IMG/VR virus record: IMGVR_UViG_3300025159_000336
Span: 1-37,573 of that record
Origin: a virus
Length of the DNA: 37,573 bases
Strand: one strand, 5' to 3'
Shown here piece after piece: positions 32,933-37,573 of this stretch (positions are counted from its first letter, which is position 1; each line of letters begins with the position of its first letter). The notes beneath the pieces are model-generated. The model saw nothing but the letters and a program-made list of their open reading frames with translations. It did not search any database and was not told the origin of the DNA. A program made the position numbers and the translations under genes.

Positions 32933-33037
32933 TTACTCCCACCAATCATATCCAGCATTGAATAATTCAATTATTCCAATAAATATCATAACCAACGAAA
33001 TAAATATGGCTATCATAGATATTAGAAAAGTTATCAT
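32933..33037 (-). CDS. 34-residue single-pass membrane peptide
   Basis: A very short gene starting at ATG 33037 and ending at TAA 32933-32935, with the next gene starting five bases later. The product begins MITFLISMIAIFISLVMIFI and continues GIIELFN, giving one strongly hydrophobic segment of about 24 residues and an acidic C-terminus (GYDWWE). It fits a single-pass membrane peptide such as a small host-envelope or lysis-associated protein. The ribosome site is weak (AAGAAG), so translation may be coupled to the preceding gene. Confidence 0.5.
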   Translation of the reverse strand: MITFLISMIAIFISLVMIFIGIIELFNAGYDWWE

Positions 33038-33039
33038 TT

Positions 33040-33168
33040 CTACTTCTTTACTGAAAAACTTTTGGAGCAAACCACGCATAAACAGTATAATTCCAAAACT
33101 GTTTGCCAGATAATCTCTATGAGAGATTTATCTTCGTTCTTACAAAATGGGCAAATTAGTTTATTCAC
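33040..33168 (-). CDS. Small zinc-ribbon peptide
   Basis: A 42-residue product read from GTG 33168 overlapping the previous stop, with CPFCKNED near the start and CLCVVCSK near the end, giving a CxxC...CxC..C zinc-ribbon candidate, and a basic end (FSVKK). GGAG stands 12 bases before the GTG, a long spacing, so the start is uncertain. It is one of several tiny Cys-rich genes of the operon. Function unknown. Confidence 0.5.
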   Translation of the reverse strand: MNKLICPFCKNEDKSLIEIIWQTVLELYCLCVVCSKSFSVKK

Positions 33169-33661
33169 TTGGAATTGATTCTCCAAATTGAAAAGGAATT
33201 GTTTTTACATTTAGATGGGAAGCTGTTTTCTCTACTAGGGAATTAAAACTTTCTAGAAAGTTTTTGTCACAATGATTTTTTAAGGTAAACAGGGCTATTA
33301 TTTTTATTTTTTCTGCCCTATATCCTAAATCATGTTTTACTACTTTACCAAACGATTTAGTAATTCCAACGACAATGTAATAATAACTATAATAATTATC
33401 ATAATAATAATTATTATAGTTATAGTTATAACTATAATAACTATTATAGTTATTATAGTTATTATAATTACAACTATAAAAACCTAAATCTCCTTCTAAA
33501 TCTGGAATAGGACCAGAAACTTTGTTAGAGGCATACACAAAATTTTGGTAAAGAGAAGTAAGCAATCCTCCTCTTTTTAATTTCCAGAAGCGATTACCCA
33601 GTAAGGCTTCGTCTTCAGAAATATCAATTAAAACTGAATCTTTATGGGAAAATTCGCACAT
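33161..33661 (-). CDS. Protein with Tyr/Asn-rich low-complexity segment, unknown function
   Basis: A 166-residue product starting at ATG 33661 behind a strong AGGAG. The first 60 residues are mixed (MCEFSHKDSVLIDISEDEAL). Residues about 62-95 are almost only Tyr, Asn and Ser (for example YNNYNNYNSYYSYNYNYNNY), encoded by an AT-only repeat. The last 70 residues are ordinary again (VVGITKSFGKVVKHDLGYRA) with a hydrophobic core. YN-rich segments can self-associate like prion domains. No family recognised. Confidence 0.6.
   Translation of the reverse strand: MCEFSHKDSVLIDISEDEALLGNRFWKLKRGGLLTSLYQNFVYASNKVSGPIPDLEGDLGFYSCNYNNYNNYNSYYSYNYNYNNYYYDNYYSYYYIVVGITKSFGKVVKHDLGYRAEKIKIIALFTLKNHCDKNFLESFNSLVEKTASHLNVKTIPFQFGESIPSE
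33376..33479 (-). repeat. AT-only short tandem repeat inside a gene
   Basis: About 100 bases made of ATA, ATT, GTT and ACT triplets in irregular order (for example TATAGTTATAGTTATAACTA on the plus strand), encoding the Tyr/Asn-rich segment. The tract contains many self-complementary pieces and could form hairpins or slip during replication, so its length may vary between phages. Confidence 0.75.
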
Positions 33662-33673
33662 TTTATTTACTCC

Positions 33674-33829
33674 TTATTTGAGAAATATTTCATAATCTTC
33701 CCAATCAAGTGATATATAGCCCTTGTCTACTGCATTTTCAAATACTTCATTTGTTATCTGTCGAGCTATTTTGCTTGCTTTTTTTTTCTTTTTCTTTATC
33801 TTCTTAAACTTCTTAATTGGTTTATTCAT
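33674..33829 (-). CDS. Small Lys-rich protein, unknown function
   Basis: A 51-residue product beginning MNKPIKKFKKIKKKKKKASK and ending with the acidic YISLDWEDYEIFLK. The ATG at 33829 overlaps the helicase gene stop by ATGA. The basic N-terminus probably binds nucleic acid; the acidic end may contact a partner. It is the gene directly after the SNF2 fusion and was found by reading the gap between the flanking genes. Confidence 0.6.
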   Translation of the reverse strand: MNKPIKKFKKIKKKKKKASKIARQITNEVFENAVDKGYISLDWEDYEIFLK

Positions 33830-35826
33830 TTTTGACTCGCAATAGCAGCAGCTAATTCTTTAATTATAGATTTTTCATTCCATCCTGTTAATGAACCTTT
33901 ATTCATTGTGTTGTGAAACTCTATACGCTTCCCTTCTACAATTCCATCAAGTATTGTATCTACGGTGCTATCGCCTAATACATAGATAGAATTAACCTGC
34001 TCTGCTGTTTGGCCTATGCGAATGAAACGACCTTCTGCTTGTTCTTCATTAGCAGGATTCCATTGTCTTTCGTGCAATATGCAATCAGAGCATGTTTGTA
34101 AGTTCAATCCTTCTCCTGAAGCTAATGTGGAAGCGATAAGTAATCTGTAGTTGGGACTATTAAACTTTTCTTGAACAGAAAATCTTTCATCAGGCGATAA
34201 ATCAGCGGTAAGAACCAAAGGTTCCTGTAAATTGTTTTCTTTACAGTAATTCCTCATTTGTTCGCTGATTAGTTCCCCACATTTCTTGTGATGAACAAAG
34301 CAAGCAATTTTTCTGTCTGTATCTTCTAGAAATTCCTGGAGATATTCTACTGTTGTAGGAACTTTAGCTATTCCTACAATTTGGCGCATGATTATTAGAG
34401 ATTGCATGATTGATGCATTTGTTTTGAAACTATCTTCTTCTCCCGAGAGAACTGCATCATTCCATATAGCTTTAATTTTATCACGCTCCTCGTTATATAC
34501 TTTGCGCGCGTGGTCGGGTACTTCACAGTACAAACGTGTTCTATTAACTAATGGTAACTCTGGCATTACTTCCTTACGCTCGCGCCGAATAGCTATATGC
34601 TTTATCTGTTCGCGGAACTTTTCTGGATTTTTAATTCCACCTTCACAATATTTATTGCCATTCCAATAATTAGAAACATAGCGGTATTGAAAATCTTTGT
34701 AAGACCAAAACATCTTCGGGTCTAACATGTTTAGAACTACAAAGAATTCCGAACCGCGATTTTTCCAAGGTGTTCCTGATAGTGGGATAATCTTCGTAAT
34801 CTCGCGTACTACTTTTCTTACTGCTTGCGTTCTATTACTGTCTGGATTTTTGATAGCTTGACATTCATCTAGAACTACTGTTTGTATTCCTGCATCTACA
34901 AACATTTGTAAATCTAATCTACGGAATAAATCATAACTAATTAGATAGCCTTTCATTCCTGGAATAAGAAAATCACTACCTTTCTGAAGAATTTGTGGAA
35001 AGTATTCGTTGCCTAACACGCGAATAATTTCTTTTGCGTGCTGATATTTTATTCCTGCTTTTGTTACCCACAAATAGGGGAAGCATTCGGAGTTATACTT
35101 TAGATAAGCAAGGGCTTGAATGGTTTTGCCTAAACCCATTTCATCGAAAATAGCGAGACGACCGTTCGCTTTTTCGAGAGAACGCGCGCCTTCTATCTGA
35201 TATTTATATAGACGCTTCGCATTACAATTTCTACAAATAGTCTTATCCCAATTATGAATACATGTTTTGTTACCGTCAAATACTAAATCTTCAAACCGCG
35301 ATTTAGAATCTGACCGCCTGAGAATAACGTGTAGACATTCTAGAGTTATTACTACAAATCCTGGAACTTCTACACGTTCTTTTTCTTTCGCTACTTTGCC
35401 ACAGATTTCGCATTTATCTTGCAGACGTGTTACGGTGTATTTAGGTGTGCGAATTATTTGTTCTTCAAAATCTACTTTGAGTTCCGCGCCGGAGCGTATT
35501 GCATCAACGGCGTCATCAGATAATGTGTAGTTCGCGCAAGGCATTGTGTTATCGCAACCTAATTCGCGCGCCTTATCTGCCCATACACTATCGTGCTTAT
35601 GGTGTGGAGTTAACGCATGAGCTACTTCATGTAGAATTGTATTACGTACTTCTGGTGTAGGATGCGTATCTATGTGATGCGCGTTGAGAATTATGCACTT
35701 ATCTTTGTAACTACACAATCCTAGAAATGGTTTGGAAAAATCTGTAGTTAGTCTAATGTGCCAATCGCGTAATTCATTGGCATCTAAAGTATCACGAAGT
35801 AGTTTGGTAGCATCGGTTCTAGTCAT
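33826..35826 (-). CDS. SprT-like zinc peptidase fused to SNF2-family helicase
   Basis: A 666-residue fusion. Residues about 1-90 are a SprT/SPARTAN-type metalloprotease: ILHEVAHALTPHHKHDSVWA (HExxH at 66-70 and a third His near 76-78, as in SprT). Cys-rich segments follow (CEICGK at about 137 and CIHNWDKTICRNCN at about 190-205). Then comes a SNF2 helicase: DEMGLGKT (Walker A, about 225), VVLDECQAIKNP (DExx box, about 316), SGTPWKN (about 348), and the second RecA lobe with ASGEGLNLQ and EQAEGRFIRIGQT. SNF2 proteins remodel or strip proteins from DNA; SPARTAN cleaves proteins crosslinked to DNA. A fusion would combine both in one protein. It overlaps the downstream start by ATGA and is the second gene of the leftward unit. 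Confidence 0.85.
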   Translation of the reverse strand: MTRTDATKLLRDTLDANELRDWHIRLTTDFSKPFLGLCSYKDKCIILNAHHIDTHPTPEVRNTILHEVAHALTPHHKHDSVWADKARELGCDNTMPCANYTLSDDAVDAIRSGAELKVDFEEQIIRTPKYTVTRLQDKCEICGKVAKEKERVEVPGFVVITLECLHVILRRSDSKSRFEDLVFDGNKTCIHNWDKTICRNCNAKRLYKYQIEGARSLEKANGRLAIFDEMGLGKTIQALAYLKYNSECFPYLWVTKAGIKYQHAKEIIRVLGNEYFPQILQKGSDFLIPGMKGYLISYDLFRRLDLQMFVDAGIQTVVLDECQAIKNPDSNRTQAVRKVVREITKIIPLSGTPWKNRGSEFFVVLNMLDPKMFWSYKDFQYRYVSNYWNGNKYCEGGIKNPEKFREQIKHIAIRRERKEVMPELPLVNRTRLYCEVPDHARKVYNEERDKIKAIWNDAVLSGEEDSFKTNASIMQSLIIMRQIVGIAKVPTTVEYLQEFLEDTDRKIACFVHHKKCGELISEQMRNYCKENNLQEPLVLTADLSPDERFSVQEKFNSPNYRLLIASTLASGEGLNLQTCSDCILHERQWNPANEEQAEGRFIRIGQTAEQVNSIYVLGDSTVDTILDGIVEGKRIEFHNTMNKGSLTGWNEKSIIKELAAAIASQK

Positions 35827-36524
35827 TGCTTCATTCCCTTTTCCAGCAATGTTTTAGCTGCTTCCAAACTGCAATTATTGGCAATAGCTAATGCTTCTAC
35901 CATTCGGTCAAATGGTGATTTAGTTATTTTAGCTACTTTTGGTTTAACTACTTTGTAGGGTGGATTGTAGTTCGCGTCGTTTTGTCTTATCTGCTCGCGT
36001 ATTTCCGCGCGCAAATTATTACCAAAATCTCTCAGCGTTTTGCTAATAGCTAACTGCTCTACTTTCAAGTCTTGCTTTTGAATCATTAGTTCGTGTTCGG
36101 TATTTTCTAGATTACTAATGATTTCTTTAAGATGCGTGAATCGCTCGGCTAGCGCGCGTTGAAATGCGAAGTTTTTTTCGTGTTCGGGAATTGATTCATC
36201 GGCGCGAAACGCGCGTCTTAATTCTTCTATCGCTACTGTCTTTGCATTGAAGATATCGCCGCTATATCTAATGCTACTATCTATTTTCTTTGCTTCCTCT
36301 ATTACTTCTCTATTACCACTCATTACTAATTCTAGTTTTCTGTGATTTTTGACTACTTCGTCATTACGGCAATCAAAGCATTTCAATACGTCATCATAAA
36401 TATCGCACTTCGATATCTTCTGACATACTTCGCATCGTGCTGCTGGCGTATGTGCGAGAAAATCGCGCGCGCAAATGAAACAAACGCGCGTATTATTCTC
36501 GTTTGGAGTCCATTTGTGATTCAT
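35823..36524 (-). CDS. Zinc-finger coiled-coil protein, first gene of the leftward unit
   Basis: A 233-residue product. The N-terminal 55 residues hold three Cys pairs (VCFICARD, CEVCQKISKC, CFDC) that could form a double zinc finger. The middle is a long charged coiled coil (HLKEIISNLENTEHELMIQK). The C-terminal 40 residues (SPFDRMVEALAIANNCSLEA) read like a small three-helix (UBA-like) domain. The ATG at 36524 follows AGGAA nine bases earlier and lies 14 bases after one copy of the 89-bp control element. It might bind that element or the SNF2 fusion; not proved. Confidence 0.7.
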   Translation of the reverse strand: MNHKWTPNENNTRVCFICARDFLAHTPAARCEVCQKISKCDIYDDVLKCFDCRNDEVVKNHRKLELVMSGNREVIEEAKKIDSSIRYSGDIFNAKTVAIEELRRAFRADESIPEHEKNFAFQRALAERFTHLKEIISNLENTEHELMIQKQDLKVEQLAISKTLRDFGNNLRAEIREQIRQNDANYNPPYKVVKPKVAKITKSPFDRMVEALAIANNCSLEAAKTLLEKGMKQ

Positions 36525-36537
36525 CTTATAATTTCCT

Positions 36538-36626
36538 ATAAGTTACTCAAGAGATTCCGGGGCTGTTTCTGGGCTGACTCCGCTACCAGTTCCGTGGGTG
36601 TTTCTGGGGCTGTTCAGTCGCCGTAA
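36538..36626 (-). repeat. 89-bp control element, left copy (leftward orientation)
   Basis: Read on the minus strand, this copy begins TTACGGCGACTGAACA (36626-36611) and ends TTGAGTAACTTAT (36550-36538), 14 bases before the leftward operon start. The right copy at 36862-36950 reads the same way on the plus strand: 16-base opening box with one mismatch, exact 13-base closing box, identical 89-base length, and (A/G)GAAAC-containing boxes at the same internal offsets. Within this copy a unit CAGCCC(C)AGAAACA occurs twice, 36 bases apart. The pairing and spacing suggest binding sites for a phage protein or a shared leader RNA. Confidence 0.8.
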
Positions 36627-36675
36627 CCTGTTGGGAACAAAGGACTTGGCTGCTAGGCAGTCGGCGCACACGAAC

Positions 36676-36704
36676 AGCGTAACACGACCCCAGGTAGCTG
36701 TCAA
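36676..36704 (-). promoter_or_regulatory. Sigma70-like promoter for the leftward operon
   Basis: On the minus strand TTGACA (36704-36699) is followed by a 17-base spacer ending TGT and by TACGCT (36681-36676), an extended -10 type with a 4/6 hexamer. Transcription would start near 36669 and run through the left 89-bp element into the zinc-finger gene. The -35 is perfect but the -10 is imperfect, so strength is uncertain. Confidence 0.5.
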
Positions 36705-36740
36705 CGTCAAAGATTTGACACTTATGGTATTTATTATAGT

Positions 36741-36793
36741 AAAAAAAACAAAAAAAAAAATAAGAACCACCCGGAAGCCCCGCGACGGCGGGG
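36741..36793 (+). other. A-tract next to GC hairpin in the control region
   Basis: Two A runs (8 bases at 36741-36748 and 11 at 36750-36760, split by a C) stand 17 bases left of a perfect 6-bp hairpin, CCCCGC-GACG-GCGGGG (36778-36793). Read on the minus strand the order is hairpin, 17 bases, then T-run, too far apart for a standard intrinsic terminator. Alternative pairing of CACCC with GGGTG would bring a stem close to the T-run. The A-tract could also ease DNA opening as in replication origins. Confidence 0.55.
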
Positions 36794-36806
36794 TGCCTAG
36801 TGCTCC

Positions 36807-36863
36807 AAGTGACTTGACGCGCGACGGGTCCGGTTCCGCTAAGTCTTCTAGCCGCAGTCACTT
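36807..36863 (+). repeat. Perfect 8-bp inverted repeat before right control element
   Basis: AAGTGACT (36807-36814) and AGTCACTT (36856-36863) are perfect inverted copies 41 bases apart; the second overlaps the start of the right 89-bp element. They could be an operator pair or the base of an RNA stem-loop in rightward transcripts. Confidence 0.5.
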
Positions 36864-36950
36864 ACGCCGACTGAACACCCTTGGAAACACCTGAGGAGCA
36901 CCCCAAGGAACTCCGCAGGAAACGACCCTGGTAGCGGTTGAGTAACTTAT
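36862..36950 (+). repeat. 89-bp control element, right copy (rightward orientation)
   Basis: Begins TTACGCCGACTGAACA (36862-36877) and ends TTGAGTAACTTAT (36938-36950). It matches the left copy in inverted orientation, by my hand alignment at about 53 of 83 positions over the part from the CGACTGAACA box to the end, with both end boxes nearly or fully identical and no length difference. GGAAAC boxes occur at 36883 and about 36918, 35 bases apart. It lies just upstream of the rightward promoter at 36967-36995. Confidence 0.8.
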
Positions 36951-36966
36951 GCCCGTCGCTTTTCGC

Positions 36967-36995
36967 TTGACGCGTTTCCAGACCTGTGCTATACT
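36967..36995 (+). promoter_or_regulatory. Strong sigma70-like promoter, extended -10
   Basis: TTGACG (36967-36972), an exact 17-base spacer ending TGC, and TATACT (36990-36995) form a near-consensus extended -10 promoter facing right. Transcription should begin near 37002, giving a leader of about 37 bases before the gene at 37039. A CTTGACGCG segment at 36813-36821 resembles its -35 region but lacks a -10. Confidence 0.8.
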
Positions 36996-37038
36996 TTCCT
37001 TGTAAGTCGGTTCTTTGACAACCTAACAGGAGCAACCC

Positions 37039-37386
37039 ATGAGAACAAGTCCGTTTTCGGGCAGTGTCGATACCTATCAGGGTCAGCCAGTCTCGCCGGT
37101 CATTGCTTATTCGGGGGAGGCCGAGCAATACGAAAATCTCACCGAAGCGAAGCAAAGCGAAGACTGGCCCGGTGACAACGAAATCCTCAAGTGGATTAAC
37201 ACTCGTTCTCTCACGGCGGCGAAGGCAAAGAAATATCAGGAAGTGACAAAGACGCTGAAAGAGAACTATGAAAAGTCGCCCGCGTATCTCCGCAAACAGT
37301 TTGTGGACGCGGCGCTACTTGCGGGAATGCAGCACGACGCTGCTAACGCGCTTGCAGATTCAATGCCGAATCTGAGAGTTTCGTAA
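37039..37386 (+). CDS. GC-rich small protein under its own promoter, unknown function
   Basis: A 115-residue product beginning MRTSPFSGSVDTYQGQPVSP, hydrophilic, with a helical middle (EILKWINTRSLTAAKAKKYQ) and end (AALLAGMQHDAANALADSMP). The ATG follows AGGAG eight bases earlier. It has its own extended -10 promoter and is followed by a strong terminator, so it is a single-gene unit. Its base composition is clearly richer in G+C than the rest of the window, which suggests a different origin or strong selection. No family recognised; such small early genes often modify the host. Confidence 0.75.
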   Translation: MRTSPFSGSVDTYQGQPVSPVIAYSGEAEQYENLTEAKQSEDWPGDNEILKWINTRSLTAAKAKKYQEVTKTLKENYEKSPAYLRKQFVDAALLAGMQHDAANALADSMPNLRVS

Positions 37387-37412
37387 ACCGCGCTAAAATA
37401 AGTAGGCGGATG

Positions 37413-37451
37413 GGCGCTAGTGAGAGAAATCTTGCTAGCGCCTTTTTTTTT
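37413..37451 (+). terminator. Intrinsic terminator
   Basis: Stem GGCGCTAG (37413-37420) with CTAGCGCC (37435-37442), with an inner AGA/TCT pairing and GAAA loop, followed directly by nine T (37443-37451). It ends the rightward unit of the gene at 37039, 27 bases after its stop. Confidence 0.92.
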
Positions 37452-37466
37452 CTAAGTAGGTGTGCT

Positions 37467-37573
37467 ATGCAGATAGGCGCGGTAGTTAAGGGAACTGAGC
37501 GGAATTGGTCGCAAGCAATCGACGCTGCTACGCTAATTCTCGCAAGCGTAAAACTCGGATACATCATCAAGCG
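37467..37573 (+). CDS. Gene truncated by right window edge, unknown function
   Basis: Starts at ATG 37467 with a weak site (TAGGTG) and runs open to the end, giving 35 codons that begin MQIGAVVKGTERNWSQAIDA. No stop lies inside the window. The start follows the terminator by 15 bases, so it needs its own promoter or read-through. No family can be assigned from the fragment. Confidence 0.6.
   Translation, partial: MQIGAVVKGTERNWSQAIDAATLILASVKLGYIIK

Noticed and set aside
36715-36740. TTGACA...TATAGT as a rightward promoter
   Set aside because: Both hexamers are good but the spacer is only 14 bases, too short for a sigma70 promoter; the better rightward promoter is at 36967-36995.
36583-36894. 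Open frames on both strands through the control region
   Set aside because: They cross the inverted elements, A-tract and promoter-like sites, have no suitable ribosome sites and no protein-like composition.
37343-37570. Minus-strand frame across the terminator at the right edge
   Set aside because: It runs through an obvious intrinsic terminator and the start of a plus-strand gene and has no promoter or ribosome site.
1-37573. CRISPR array, insertion sequence, integrase or rRNA genes
   Set aside because: No regular spacer-repeat pattern, transposase motif, integrase active-site pattern or rRNA-like sequence was seen; absence of an integrase in this window does not prove a lytic lifestyle.

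Overview
The window is part of a double-stranded DNA bacteriophage genome, most likely a short-tailed (podovirus-type) phage. The evidence is a rightward virion block of large terminase, portal, scaffold-like protein, coat protein, connector-like protein, beta-helix spike, fibre proteins and three large internal-virion-like proteins, with no tail tube, sheath or tape-measure gene. The DNA is AT-rich (about 37% G+C by eye) up to about 36.5 kb and clearly more GC-rich after that. The host cannot be named. The legible promoters look sigma70-like and there is one phage tRNA reading UUA. No integrase was recognised. The standard genetic code fits throughout.

Layout: (1) 1-22621, plus strand: terminase (5' end cut by the window edge), portal, scaffold, coat and decoration-like proteins, connector, spike, nozzle-like protein, a four-repeat tail protein, fibre parts, an M15-type lysin, a GNAT-like protein, two putative ejection proteins and a 1306-residue multi-domain (polyvalent) protein carrying a GHKL ATPase domain and a metzincin-like HExxHxxGxxH site. 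(2) 22624-36524, minus strand: one long, tightly overlapping replication and recombination unit. It runs from a zinc-finger/coiled-coil protein and a SprT-protease/SNF2-helicase fusion, through a PD-(D/E)XK nuclease, a Sak4-like ATPase, an SSB-like protein, a cold-shock protein, a ribbon-helix-helix protein and a UDG-DNA polymerase fusion, to a DUF3987-like ATPase, a DHH phosphoesterase and a tRNA-Leu gene that overlaps the DHH stop. Many very small Cys-rich or charged genes lie between these. (3) 36525-37038: a 514-bp divergent control region without genes. It carries two copies, in inverted orientation, of an 89-bp element, an A-tract, a GC hairpin and promoter-like sites. (4) 37039-37573, plus strand: a GC-rich, independently transcribed small gene with its own promoter and terminator, then the start of another gene cut by the right edge.

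The two major transcription units converge at 22621/22624 with only two bases between the stop codons. Leftward transcription from the control region should make the replication enzymes. The virion block is read from somewhere left of the window. The features most worth a second look are the paired 89-bp control elements, the polyvalent virion protein, the SprT-SNF2 fusion, the genome-wide excess of alternating CG hexamers (GCGCGC/CGCGCG) in an AT-rich genome, and a three-stem RNA leader in front of the cold-shock gene. All functional calls come from reading motifs and gene order; no database search was possible.
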